Source: Variovorax guangxiensis (GTDB lineage: Bacteria > Pseudomonadota > Gammaproteobacteria > Burkholderiales > Burkholderiaceae_C). Taken from it: a DNA stretch of 64,000 nucleotides. A program made the position numbers and the translations under genes. This document shows positions 25,943 through 35,243 of the stretch, in pieces. The stretch lies in contig NZ_RXFT01000002.1 of the NCBI RefSeq assembly GCF_003952165.1, forward strand, positions 372,001 through 436,000, given 5' to 3'. Each line of letters begins with the position of its first letter. Positions within the stretch are counted from its first letter, which is position 1. Below the pieces are notes generated by a model that ran no database searches, had not been told where the DNA came from, and saw only the letters and a program-made list of their open reading frames with translations.

Positions 25943-28117
25943 TCAGAACGCCACCGAGGCCTGCAGGTAGACCGTGCGGGGCTGCCCCACGTACTTGCCG
26001 CCGTTGTTGTCCACCGAGCGGTTGAAGTAGCGGCGGTCGAAGAGGTTCTTCACGCCCACCGCGACCTTGAGGTTGCTCATCGACGGCCCGAAGTCGTAGG
26101 CCGCGCGCAGGTTCATCGTGGCATAGCCGGGAATGTCGCCCAGCCGGCCGGTGGCGTCTTCCAGCGTGACGTATCTTGCGCCGTCGTCAGGCGAGCCCGG
26201 CGAGCGCTGCTTCGACTGCGCGTAGATGTCGGCGTTGAAGGTCCACGGCCCGCGCTCGTAGCGCGCGCCCAGCGTCGCCACCTGGCGCGAGTAGAAGGGC
26301 AGGTCGCGCCCGGCGAAGGCGCCGGCCTTCGAGATGGCCTGCGTGTAGGTGTACGTGCCCGACACCGACAGCCCCTTGAGCGATTCGCTCAGCGTGCCGA
26401 GGTCGTAGCGCAACGCCGATTCCAGCCCGCGGTGACGCGTCGCGCCCAGGTCGGTCCACTGGCCGACGTCGCCGGTGATGGAGCGCGCCAGTAGCAGCTC
26501 CTTGTCGAAGTTGATGTTGAACAGCGTGAGCTCGCTGCTCCAGGCCTCGCCCTTGTAGTGCGTGCCGATCTCGTACGTCTTGGCCTTCTCGGGATGCAGC
26601 CCGGTGGTCGACTGCGCGAGCTGCGCGTACTGCTGCGGCCCGAACGACACGCCCGCGTTCGCGAACACCGACCAGCGGTCGCTCGCGCGGTAGAGCACCG
26701 ACAGCGTGGGCAGCCATTCGTCCGAATCGATCTTCGGATAAATCGCGCTGGTGGCCCGGCCGTTCGTGATGGTGTAGACGTCGTTGAACGAGCGTATCGA
26801 CTCGTGCCGCACGCCGGGCGTGATCGTCCAGTTGCCGAAGTCGATGCGGTCGTCGATGTAGAACGCATGCGCGGTCGTGCCGCCCTGGCTGGTCTGGTAG
26901 GCGGGGTTGGCCAGGCCGAAGGCGTTGAAGCCCGGGCGCGGCTGGTAGTAGGCGCTGCGCGTCGCGACTTCCGATGCCTCTTCCTTCAGGTAGCGGTAGC
27001 CGACGCTGACTTCCTGCACCACGCTGCCCGAATCGATCAGGCGCGAGTAGCGCGGCTCGACCGCGAAGGTCTTGTAGTTGCGCGGCGCGGAGGTGAGGCG
27101 CCGGCGGCCATTGTTCGCGCCGGTGCCTTCCTGCTCGAGGAAGCTGCTGCGGTACGAGTCCGTGTAGTAGGTCAGCATCTCGAACTTGTTCACGCCGTCG
27201 TTGTGCGTGTACTTCACCGAGCCGTCGGTGCGGCGGCCGGTGAACTCGTCGAAGGGGCGGTCCGACTGGAAGGGATTGGCCGCGAACTGCGCCGTCGTCA
27301 GGCCGCCGGGCATGCGGCCCTTGCCCTCGAAGTGGTGCAGCGTGATGGCGACGTCGTCGGTCTTCGAGATGCGGTAGGCACCCTTGAGCATCAGGTCGTC
27401 GATGCTGGTGCGGTCGTTGCTCTGGCGGAAGCCGTCGCCATGCGTGCCCGAGTACAGCAGCGCCAGGCCCAGGCCGTTCTCGTTGGTGCCGCCGATGAAG
27501 AGATTGGGCGTGGTCTTTGTGCCGCCGCCGTGGCCGGCGCTTTCGACGCCCACGCTCACCTCGCCCGAGAACCGTTTCGGGATCGCGCGCGACACGAAGT
27601 TGATGATGCCGCCCACGTTCTGTGGGCCGTAGCGCACCGAGCCTGCGCCGCGCACCACGTCGACGGCTTCGAGGTTGCCCAGCGACAGCGGCGCCAGCGA
27701 CAGCTGCGGCTGGCCGTAGGGCGCGTAGGCCAGCGGCACGCCGTCCAGCAGCACGGTGGAGCGCGGCGACAGGCGCGAGGTCAGGCCGCGCACGCCCACG
27801 TTCAGCGAGATGTCGCTGCCGCCGGTGCCGTTGCTCTCCTGTACCTGCACGCCGGGCATCTGCCGCAGCACGTCGCGCACGTTGGACGAGCCGCTTTCCT
27901 GGATCTGCTTGCGCTCGATGATGCTGCGGGCGCCGGGGTGCTCGAGCACCTTGGTTTCGCTGGGGCTGCCCAGCCAGTCGCCGGTGACGGTGATGGTTTC
28001 CAGCGACTTGGCCGCGTCGGCTGCTGCTGCTGCTGGCTCGGCCTCGGCGGCGAAGCTCTGCAGGCTCAGGGGAAGCAGCGCCATCGCGATGGCTGTGCGT
28101 TTGTGCGTGAACGACAA
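25943..28117 (-). CDS. TonB-dependent ferric-siderophore receptor (FecA-like)
   Basis: Outer-membrane receptor of 724 residues. The order is signal peptide (1-23), TonB box L-E-T-I-T-V-T-G near residue 39, plug domain with R-D-V-L-R-Q-M-P-G-V and R-G-A-G-S-V-R-Y-G-P-Q-N-V-G-G-I-I-N-F, then the beta-barrel ending in aromatic Phe. The plug resembles FecA-type ferric citrate receptors, but there is no N-terminal signalling extension and no sigma/anti-sigma pair nearby. The start is TTG at 28117 with AGGAGG eight bases before; the first internal ATG would remove the charged part of the signal peptide. It is transcribed after the PepSY gene, 64 bases downstream. Confidence 0.88.
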   Translation of the reverse strand: MSFTHKRTAIAMALLPLSLQSFAAEAEPAAAAADAAKSLETITVTGDWLGSPSETKVLEHPGARSIIERKQIQESGSSNVRDVLRQMPGVQVQESNGTGGSDISLNVGVRGLTSRLSPRSTVLLDGVPLAYAPYGQPQLSLAPLSLGNLEAVDVVRGAGSVRYGPQNVGGIINFVSRAIPKRFSGEVSVGVESAGHGGGTKTTPNLFIGGTNENGLGLALLYSGTHGDGFRQSNDRTSIDDLMLKGAYRISKTDDVAITLHHFEGKGRMPGGLTTAQFAANPFQSDRPFDEFTGRRTDGSVKYTHNDGVNKFEMLTYYTDSYRSSFLEQEGTGANNGRRRLTSAPRNYKTFAVEPRYSRLIDSGSVVQEVSVGYRYLKEEASEVATRSAYYQPRPGFNAFGLANPAYQTSQGGTTAHAFYIDDRIDFGNWTITPGVRHESIRSFNDVYTITNGRATSAIYPKIDSDEWLPTLSVLYRASDRWSVFANAGVSFGPQQYAQLAQSTTGLHPEKAKTYEIGTHYKGEAWSSELTLFNINFDKELLLARSITGDVGQWTDLGATRHRGLESALRYDLGTLSESLKGLSVSGTYTYTQAISKAGAFAGRDLPFYSRQVATLGARYERGPWTFNADIYAQSKQRSPGSPDDGARYVTLEDATGRLGDIPGYATMNLRAAYDFGPSMSNLKVAVGVKNLFDRRYFNRSVDNNGGKYVGQPRTVYLQASVAF

Positions 28118-28181
28118 GGGAGATCCCTCCTACGGGTTTTCTGATGATGAAGAAGCAAGGTCGTGCGCGGCGTGGAGCCGC

Positions 28182-29330
28182 TCAGGGTGCGGTCGTGCCT
28201 TGGGAAAGCGTGTCGTCGCCGCGGGCGGCGCTCGCCATGGCGCGTCGGCGCCACCAGAGCCAGACGCCGCTCAGGCCCAGGCCGCCGAGCGCGAGGCCGA
28301 GCAGGGCAGTGACCGCCTCGTGCAGCGGCCCGCCGAGCTCGCCGGTGTGCAGCGGATAGATCACCGCCACCGCGCCGTTGCCGGCGTCGAGGTCCTGCCA
28401 CTTGCGCGCGGCGAGCACCTCGCCGGTCACCGGATTCAGCCACACCGAGCCGATGCCGTTCGGATGCGGATCGTCCGGCAGGCGCAAGCGCACGCGCATC
28501 GGCCGGCCGGCCTTGGCAGGCACTTGTATGAAGCCGATGGGCTGGCCGGGGTAGACCTGCTGTGCGCGCGCCACGAGCTCGTCCAGCGGCAGGAGCGGGC
28601 CGGCCGCCGTACCCTTGGGGATCACCGGCGCCTTGACGGGCTGCTGGCCCATCGCGCTGGAGATGAAGTTGCCCAGCGGCCGCCACGCCATGTACGCGCC
28701 CGTGGCCACCGACACCGCGATCAGCAGCCCGAGCACCGCGCCGCCGGTGCGGTGCAGGTCGAACAATCCGCGCAGCAGCCCGCGGTCGAGCACGATGCGC
28801 AGCGACGGCGGCCAGCGCACCGGCCACCACAGCACGATGCCCGTGACCAGCAGGAACAGGTAGGCCAGCGCGGCGAAGGCGAGCACGCCCTTGCCGGTGT
28901 CGTCCAGCAGCAGGCTGCTGTGCAGCTCGAAGAGGATGTTGTAGGCGCCCTCGTGCGTGCTCCGGCGTCCCTGCTCGGCGCCGGTGGCGGGGTCGAGGTA
29001 GAGCGTGCCTTCCCATTTGCCGCGCACCCGCACCTGCAGCGTGTCGGTGGGCTTGCGCGGCGGGCGCAGCGTGAAGTCGGCGTCGGTTCCGAACTCGGCC
29101 GTGAGGCGCTGGCGCAGGGCCTCCAGCGGCAGCACGGCCTTGGTGGCGTCGCCGGCCGGGGTCGAACGCGCCGAATGGGCGATGAAGAAATCGGGATGTG
29201 CCCAGCGGTCGAGCGGCAGCCCCACCACCAGCATGGCGCCGAGCAGTGCGGTGAGTGCGAGGATCGGACCGAGCGTGAGGCCGATCCAGCGATGGACCTT
29301 GAGCCAGAGGCGTCTCAGAGGGGCGCGCAT
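28182..29330 (-). CDS. PepSY-associated TM protein, siderophore-linked
   Basis: 382 residues with four membrane segments and two periplasmic PepSY-like regions. The family start is visible (L-W-L-K-V-H-R-W-I-G-L-T-L-G) as are F-E-L-H-S-S-L-L-L-D, F-D-L-H-R-T-G-G and P-L-H-T-G-E-L-G-G, whose histidines could bind haem. Such proteins accompany ferric-siderophore receptors and probably reduce or release iron at the inner membrane, as in FoxB/PiuB-type proteins. I use ATG 29330; a longer frame to 29420 lacks family similarity. It lies directly upstream of the receptor, the reverse of the common order. Confidence 0.86.
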   Translation of the reverse strand: MRAPLRRLWLKVHRWIGLTLGPILALTALLGAMLVVGLPLDRWAHPDFFIAHSARSTPAGDATKAVLPLEALRQRLTAEFGTDADFTLRPPRKPTDTLQVRVRGKWEGTLYLDPATGAEQGRRSTHEGAYNILFELHSSLLLDDTGKGVLAFAALAYLFLLVTGIVLWWPVRWPPSLRIVLDRGLLRGLFDLHRTGGAVLGLLIAVSVATGAYMAWRPLGNFISSAMGQQPVKAPVIPKGTAAGPLLPLDELVARAQQVYPGQPIGFIQVPAKAGRPMRVRLRLPDDPHPNGIGSVWLNPVTGEVLAARKWQDLDAGNGAVAVIYPLHTGELGGPLHEAVTALLGLALGGLGLSGVWLWWRRRAMASAARGDDTLSQGTTAP

Positions 29331-29414
29331 GACCAACAGAGGGGCGGCGGGCCCCTCGCAGAATGTTGCTGGCTGGCGCCCGGCGGGGCGTTGGCTGGAA
29401 AAGGATAACCACCG

Positions 29415-29444
29415 ACGCAAAACAGCCGCCTTCAGGCGGCTGTT
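29415..29444 (-). terminator. Rho-independent terminator of purB
   Basis: A perfect 10-bp stem (29421-29430 with 29435-29444) with a 4-base loop is followed by TTTT on the minus strand. It lies 18 bases past the purB stop and separates purB from the PepSY gene. Confidence 0.85.
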
Positions 29445-29461
29445 GCATCGATACAGGACGC

Positions 29462-30844
<1,383 letters not shown>

Positions 30845-30971
30845 TCAATTTTAGGCGGCCGCCGCCCGGTGGGGCCGGCGCGACGCTTTGGGATCGATTC
30901 GGGCTCTGGTTTTCCCGTTCACCTAAAATGACTATTAACAAACGTCATCAATACATAGGGAGAGAGCCTTC

Positions 30972-31583
30972 ATGAAACTGATCGGATCCGCCGCCAGCCC
31001 CTACGTGCGCAAGGTGCGCGTGGTGCTGGCCGAGAAGCGGCTCGATTACCAGTTCGTGATCGAAGACGTCTGGGCTGCCGACACCACCATCTCCAACTCC
31101 AACCCCCTGGGCAAGGTCCCCTGCCTGATCATGGAAGGCGGAGAGGCGATGTTCGACTCCCGCGTGATCGTCGAATACCTGGACACCCTGTCGCCAGTAG
31201 GCAAGCTGATTCCACAGCAGGGCCGCGAGCGCGCAGAGGTCAAGACCTGGGAGGCGCTGGCCGACGGCGTCATGGACGCCGGCGTGCTCTGGCGCCTGGA
31301 AGCCACCTGGGCCGGCCGCAGCGACGGCGAGCGCAGCGCCGCCTGGATCGAGCGCCAGCGCGCCAAGGTCGAGGACGGCATCGCCGCCATGGCCAAGGGC
31401 CTGGGCGACAAGCCCTTCTGCAGCGGCATCCACCTGAGCCTGTCGGACATCGCCGTGGGCTGCACGCTGGGCTGGCTGGACCTGCGCTTCCCCGAGATCG
31501 ACTGGCGCAAGGACTACGGCAACCTCGCGAAGCTTTTCGACAAGCTGATGCTGCGGCCCAGCTTCATCGACACCAAGCCCTGA
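30972..31583 (+). CDS. Glutathione S-transferase family protein (YibF-like)
   Basis: 203 residues: thioredoxin-fold N-domain (M-K-L-I-G-S-A-A-S-P-Y-V-R-K-V-R, with G-K-V-P-C-L and D-S-R-V-I-V-E-Y-L as the cis-Pro and glutathione-binding segments) and an all-helical C-domain with S-D-I-A-V-G-C. The Ser of S-P-Y-V is the likely activating residue, as in YibF-type GSTs. The ribosome-binding site GGGAGAG precedes the ATG. The substrate is unknown. A strong terminator follows. Confidence 0.9.
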   Translation: MKLIGSAASPYVRKVRVVLAEKRLDYQFVIEDVWAADTTISNSNPLGKVPCLIMEGGEAMFDSRVIVEYLDTLSPVGKLIPQQGRERAEVKTWEALADGVMDAGVLWRLEATWAGRSDGERSAAWIERQRAKVEDGIAAMAKGLGDKPFCSGIHLSLSDIAVGCTLGWLDLRFPEIDWRKDYGNLAKLFDKLMLRPSFIDTKP

Positions 31584-31600
31584 GCTCGCAGGGCCCCACG

Positions 31601-31626
31601 AAAGGCGCCGCGAGGCGCCTTTTTGT
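31601..31626 (+). terminator. Rho-independent terminator of the GST gene
   Basis: A 9-bp perfect stem (31601-31609 with 31614-31622), loop GCGA, then a T run. It starts 17 bases after the GST stop. Confidence 0.92.
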
Positions 31627-32102
31627 CTTTCAGCGATCGCGCAGCGTGTATCAACCCGGCGTCGGCCCAGGACGTCCCAGCCGGGAGCTTCGCCTCGGGC
31701 TCGTCGTGCCAGCGAGTGGAGATCGTCGTTTCGGCCATGACCCGATTACGTGCAATGGCGTGAACCGGATTCAGAGGGGAACGAGCAGAGAGGGGGGCGC
31801 GGACCGGGTTCGCGCTGTCGCGCCACCCTGGCCCGGCCCGAATACAAAAATGCTGCGAGGCGCCCCGACGCGAAGGAGGGAGGGAGGGAGGAGGAGAAGA
31901 ATCGCCTCGGGATTTCGACCAGACGGCAAGCGCCCGGAAGACCTCGCAACATGAAAACCACGGGGCAGAAAGTCAGTCACTGCCCACGCGATTTAGGAGC
32001 GCGGCATCGGCGGCACGGTTCCCGTCTGGTTTGTAAACGTTTGTTCCCGATGGGCGACTGGGGTGGCGCAAAAATCGACCGGTCGGTAAAAACTGCTGGC
32101 GG
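31627..32102. other. Intergenic region without recognisable gene
   Basis: I find no credible gene in these 476 bases. A 74-codon minus-strand frame at 31514-31738 reads through the terminator and the end of the GST gene and is rejected. A purine tract at 31873-31901 contains three GGG runs and several GG runs in a row and could form a G-quadruplex. A palindrome CGACCGGTCG followed by TTTTT on the minus strand (about 32073-32088) may help end the peroxidase gene. Confidence 0.55.
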
Positions 32103-32717
32103 TCAGTTCGGCCCGAGTTGCTTCTCGATGACGCTCACGAACCCGTTCTCGTCCGGCGCCGTCATGCTCGACCACGCCTGCACGACCTTGCCGTCGCGCC
32201 CGATCAGGTACTTGTAGAAATTCCACTTCGGCGTGGTGCCCGAGGCCTGCGCGAGCTGCTTGAACAGCGGATTCGCGTCGGTGCCGCGCACCGAAGACTT
32301 GGCGAACATCGGGAATTTCACGCCGAAGGTGCTTTCGCAGAAATCGGCGATTTCCTTGTTGGAGCCCGATTCCTGGGCGAAATCGTTCGACGGGAAGCCC
32401 AGCACCACCAGGCCGCGCGAGCGGTACTTCATGTCCAGCGACTCCAGGCCCTTGTACTGCGGCGTAAAGCCGCAGAAGCTGGCCGTATTGACCACCAGGA
32501 CCACCTTGCCGGAGTACTGGCACAGGGACTGGGGTTTTTCATCCTGCAGCCGCGGGAAGGTGTGTTGCAGGATCGCCGGGCATCCCGCGGCCTCTGCCGG
32601 AGCGGGCGCGGCGGCTACCGTCTGGGCGTGGGCCGGAACGGTCGAAACGAGGCTCGCCACGAGGGAAACCGCAGGGGCGCAGCGCCACAGCATCGACAAT
32701 CGGAAGGGGGTTCGCAT
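32103..32717 (-). CDS. Periplasmic glutathione peroxidase family protein
   Basis: 204 residues with a signal peptide (about 1-31, ending A-H-A-Q) and a GPx/thioredoxin-fold domain. The peroxidatic residue is Cys82 in N-T-A-S-F-C-G-F-T-P (Cys, not Sec). The W-N-F-Y-K-Y-L motif supplies the conserved Trp and Asn. The usual Gln in the F-P-x-N-Q-F segment is Asp here (F-P-S-N-D-F), seen also in other proteobacterial members as far as I recall. The start has AGGAG seven bases upstream. The true electron donor may be thioredoxin-like rather than glutathione. It is divergent from the ferritin-like gene. Confidence 0.88.
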   Translation of the reverse strand: MRTPFRLSMLWRCAPAVSLVASLVSTVPAHAQTVAAAPAPAEAAGCPAILQHTFPRLQDEKPQSLCQYSGKVVLVVNTASFCGFTPQYKGLESLDMKYRSRGLVVLGFPSNDFAQESGSNKEIADFCESTFGVKFPMFAKSSVRGTDANPLFKQLAQASGTTPKWNFYKYLIGRDGKVVQAWSSMTAPDENGFVSVIEKQLGPN

Positions 32718-32846
32718 GGCGGGCTCCTGAATCAAAAAGGGATATGCGCATCCGTGCCGCGACGGCGCGCGTATCCGCATCATCGCGCTTCTGTCATGGG
32801 CGCGCCAAACGGGCCGATTAAAATCGACGGCCTTAGAAAGATATAG

Positions 32847-33704
32847 ATGCTCTATCCGGAACTCTTCAGACAACTCGAATCCGTCCGCTGGGACATGGAC
32901 AAGGACATTCCCTGGCAGTCGTTCGACGCCTCCTTGCTGTCGGAAGAGCAGGCGCAGACCATCAAGATGAATGCCATCACCGAGTGGGCGGCACTGCCGG
33001 CTACCGAGATGTTCCTGCGCGACAACCGCCACGATAGCGACTTTTCCGCTTTCATGTCGATCTGGTTCTTCGAGGAGCAGAAGCACTCGCTGGTGCTCAT
33101 GGAGTACCTGAAGCGCTTCAGCCCCAAGCACGCGCCCACCGAGGAAGAGCTGCACGAAGTGCGCTTCGACTTCGACCCGGCCCCGCCGCTGGAAACCCTC
33201 ATGCTGCACTTCTGCGGCGAGATCCGCCTCAACCACTGGTACCGCCGTGCCGCCCAGTGGCACACCGAGCCGGTCATCAAGCACATCTACACCACGCTGA
33301 GCCAGGACGAAGCCCGCCACGGCGGCGCCTACCTGCGCTACATGAAGCGCGCCATGGAGAAGTTCGGCGACGAGGCCCGTGCCGCCTTCACCAAGGTCGG
33401 CGTCCTGATGGCCAGCGCCCGCCGCACGGCCCAGGCCCTGCACCCGACCAACCTGCACGTGAGCAAGGCGCACTTCCCGCGCGACACCGTGCAGAGCCGC
33501 ATGCCCGACCCCGACTGGCTCGAGCACTGGCTCGACAAGCAGATCAAGTTCGACGCCGTCTGGGAAACCAAGGTCGGCGAGCGGATCCTGCACAACCTGA
33601 GCCTGCTGATGAACCGCAGCTTCAAGACCGTCCAGGAGCTGAACCGCTACCGCAAGGAACTGGCCGCCACCCTCGGCCCCAAGCCCGAATACCAGGGCGC
33701 ATAA
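32847..33704 (+). CDS. Ferritin-like diiron protein, acyl-ACP desaturase-like
   Basis: 285 residues, all-helical. Two diiron ligand motifs are visible, E-E-Q-K-H near residue 76 and D-E-A-R-H near residue 154, with additional Glu residues in the helices between (E-I-R-L-N-H), the four-helix pattern of the ferritin-like/stearoyl-ACP-desaturase superfamily. Members oxidise or desaturate an organic substrate or detoxify O2; the substrate is unknown. It is a single gene ended by the terminator at 33724-33752, divergent from the periplasmic peroxidase. Confidence 0.8.
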   Translation: MLYPELFRQLESVRWDMDKDIPWQSFDASLLSEEQAQTIKMNAITEWAALPATEMFLRDNRHDSDFSAFMSIWFFEEQKHSLVLMEYLKRFSPKHAPTEEELHEVRFDFDPAPPLETLMLHFCGEIRLNHWYRRAAQWHTEPVIKHIYTTLSQDEARHGGAYLRYMKRAMEKFGDEARAAFTKVGVLMASARRTAQALHPTNLHVSKAHFPRDTVQSRMPDPDWLEHWLDKQIKFDAVWETKVGERILHNLSLLMNRSFKTVQELNRYRKELAATLGPKPEYQGA

Positions 33705-33723
33705 GCGCAAAGACAGAAACAGG

Positions 33724-33752
33724 AACGCCCCGCTCGCCGGGGCGTTTTTTTT
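33724..33752 (+). terminator. Rho-independent terminator of the ferritin-like gene
   Basis: A 9-bp stem (33724-33732 with 33738-33746), 5-base loop and eight consecutive T. It ends just before the ECF41 promoter at 33763. Confidence 0.93.
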
Positions 33753-33762
33753 GCAGAATCCA

Positions 33763-33789
33763 TGTCACAAACCGGGGACGCTGGCCGTC
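33763..33789 (+). promoter_or_regulatory. ECF41-type promoter of sigJ
   Basis: TGTCACA (33763-33769) and CGTC (33786-33789) are exactly 16 bases apart, matching the published ECF41 promoter pattern TGTCACA-N16-CGTC. The sigma factor should therefore drive its own gene. The first in-frame ATG after it is 33798, only eight bases past the -10 element, so the transcript would be leaderless or nearly so. Confidence 0.85.
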
Positions 33790-33797
33790 TTTCCCGC

Positions 33798-34688
33798 ATG
33801 GACGACGCAACCCTCACCTTCGACCGCCACCGCCCGCGCCTGCAGGGCATCGCCTACCGCATGCTCGGCTCCATGGCCGAGGCGGAAGAGGTCGTGCAGG
33901 ACGCCTGGCTGCGCTGGCATGAAGCCGCCAGGGACACCCTCGACAGCGCCGAAGCCTGGCTCGTGACCGTGGTCACGCGCCTGTCGATCGACCGGCTGCG
34001 CGCCGCCAAGATCCAGCGCGAGCACTACATCGGCGCCTGGATGCCCGAGCCCACGCTGACCGGCCAGCCTGATTCGCCCGCCACGCCCGAACAGCTGCTC
34101 GAGCGCGCCGACAACATCTCCGTCGCCTTTCTCGCCATGCTGGAGCGCCTTGCGCCCGAGGCACGCGCCGCCTTCCTGCTGCGCGAGGTGTTCGACGCCG
34201 ACTACGGCGAGATCGCCCTCACCCTCGGCAAGACCGAGGCCGCCTGCCGCCAGATCGTGCACCGCGCCAAGCTCCAGGTGCAGGAAGGGCGCCCGCGCTT
34301 CACCGTGCCGCGCGAGACCCACGAACGCCTGCTGCGCGCCTTCGCCGACGCTGCCGCGCGCGGCAGCCTGCACGAGCTGAAGGCGCTGATGTCCGAGGAC
34401 GTCGAACTCATCGGCGACGGCGGCGGCAAGGTGCAGACCTTCAGCAAGATCCTGCGCGGCAGCCAGCGCCTCGCGCAGCTCTACTACTCGCTGTGGCGCC
34501 GCATGGGCCCGGCGGTGCGCATGGAGATCGTCGACATCAACGGCGAGCCCGGCATGCTGCGCTTTCTGGACGGCGAGCTCGAATCGGCCCAGACCTTCGA
34601 GATCGAGAACGACCGCGTCGTGCGCATCCGCGCGCAGCGCAACCCCGACAAGCTCGCGCGCATCGCTCAGATCTTTTCCTCGAAATAA
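33798..34688 (+). CDS. sigJ: ECF41 family RNA polymerase sigma factor SigJ with fused SnoaL-like domain
   Basis: 296 residues. Sigma region 2 (R-P-R-L-Q-G-I-A-Y-R-M-L-G-S, E-E-V-V-Q-D-A-W-L-R-W) and region 4 (R-E-V-F-D-A-D-Y-G-E-I-A) are followed by a SnoaL/NTF2-like C-terminal extension that replaces an anti-sigma factor. The ECF41 marker motifs are all present: W81-M-P-E-P (W-L-P-E-P in most members), D207-G-G-G-K and N282-P-D-K-L. An ATG at 33762 is in frame but lies across the -35 element of the gene's own promoter, so I start at 33798. Its partner, a carboxymuconolactone-decarboxylase-like gene, follows and has the same promoter. Confidence 0.9.
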   Translation: MDDATLTFDRHRPRLQGIAYRMLGSMAEAEEVVQDAWLRWHEAARDTLDSAEAWLVTVVTRLSIDRLRAAKIQREHYIGAWMPEPTLTGQPDSPATPEQLLERADNISVAFLAMLERLAPEARAAFLLREVFDADYGEIALTLGKTEAACRQIVHRAKLQVQEGRPRFTVPRETHERLLRAFADAAARGSLHELKALMSEDVELIGDGGGKVQTFSKILRGSQRLAQLYYSLWRRMGPAVRMEIVDINGEPGMLRFLDGELESAQTFEIENDRVVRIRAQRNPDKLARIAQIFSSK

Positions 34689-34699
34689 TTCGCGCGGCG

Positions 34700-34726
34700 T
34701 GTCACAGGGCGCCCGGCTCGCCCGTC
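34700..34726 (+). promoter_or_regulatory. ECF41-type promoter of the CMD/AhpD-like gene
   Basis: TGTCACA (34700-34706), 16 bases, CGTC (34723-34726): an exact second copy of the pattern in front of sigJ. It lies 52 bases before the ATG at 34779, placing this gene directly under SigJ. Confidence 0.88.
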
Positions 34727-34778
34727 TTCGGTAGGTAAGCAGATCGATTCCATCGCAACCCACCGGAGAAACCAAACC

Positions 34779-35240
34779 ATGAACACCACCGCACGCCTGA
34801 ACTGGTTCAAGCTCGTCCCGAAGTCCTTCGAGGCCATCCTCGGCGTCAACGCCACCATCGAGTCGAGCACGCTCGGCAAGGTGCTGGTCGACTACGTCTA
34901 CGCCCGCGTCTCGCAGATCAACGGCTGCGCCTACTGCCTCGACATGCACGTGCGCGACCTGCGCAAGCAGGGCGAGGAATGGCAGCGCATCAACAGCCTC
35001 GCCACCTGGCGCGAGGTGAGCTTCTTCAACGAGCGCGAACGCGCCGCGCTGGCATGGGCCGAGTCGCTCACGCGGCTGGCCGACCGCTACGACGCGCGCG
35101 AAGCCGAATTCGCGGCGCTCAAGGCCAACTTCAGCGACCTGGAAATTGCCGAGCTGTCGGTGGCGATCGCGCAGATCAACACCTGGAACCGCCTCAACGT
35201 CGCCAGCGGCGTGCCGGTGGCGGTCAAGCCGCTGCTCTGA
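34779..35240 (+). CDS. Carboxymuconolactone decarboxylase/AhpD-like protein, SigJ target
   Basis: 153 residues of the CMD family. The redox motif is C50-A-Y-C53-L-D-M-H57, the C-x-x-C-x-x-x-H of AhpD-like peroxidase reductases, so a disulphide-reductase or peroxidase role is more likely than decarboxylation. CMD proteins are the usual neighbours and targets of ECF41 sigma factors, and the exact ECF41 promoter upstream agrees. A GGAGAA ribosome-binding sequence precedes the ATG. Confidence 0.9.
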   Translation: MNTTARLNWFKLVPKSFEAILGVNATIESSTLGKVLVDYVYARVSQINGCAYCLDMHVRDLRKQGEEWQRINSLATWREVSFFNERERAALAWAESLTRLADRYDAREAEFAALKANFSDLEIAELSVAIAQINTWNRLNVASGVPVAVKPLL

Positions 35241-35243
35241 TTG

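Noticed and set aside
31514..31738. 74-codon minus-strand frame after the GST gene
   Set aside because: It reads through the strong terminator and the end of the GST gene and has no ribosome-binding site.
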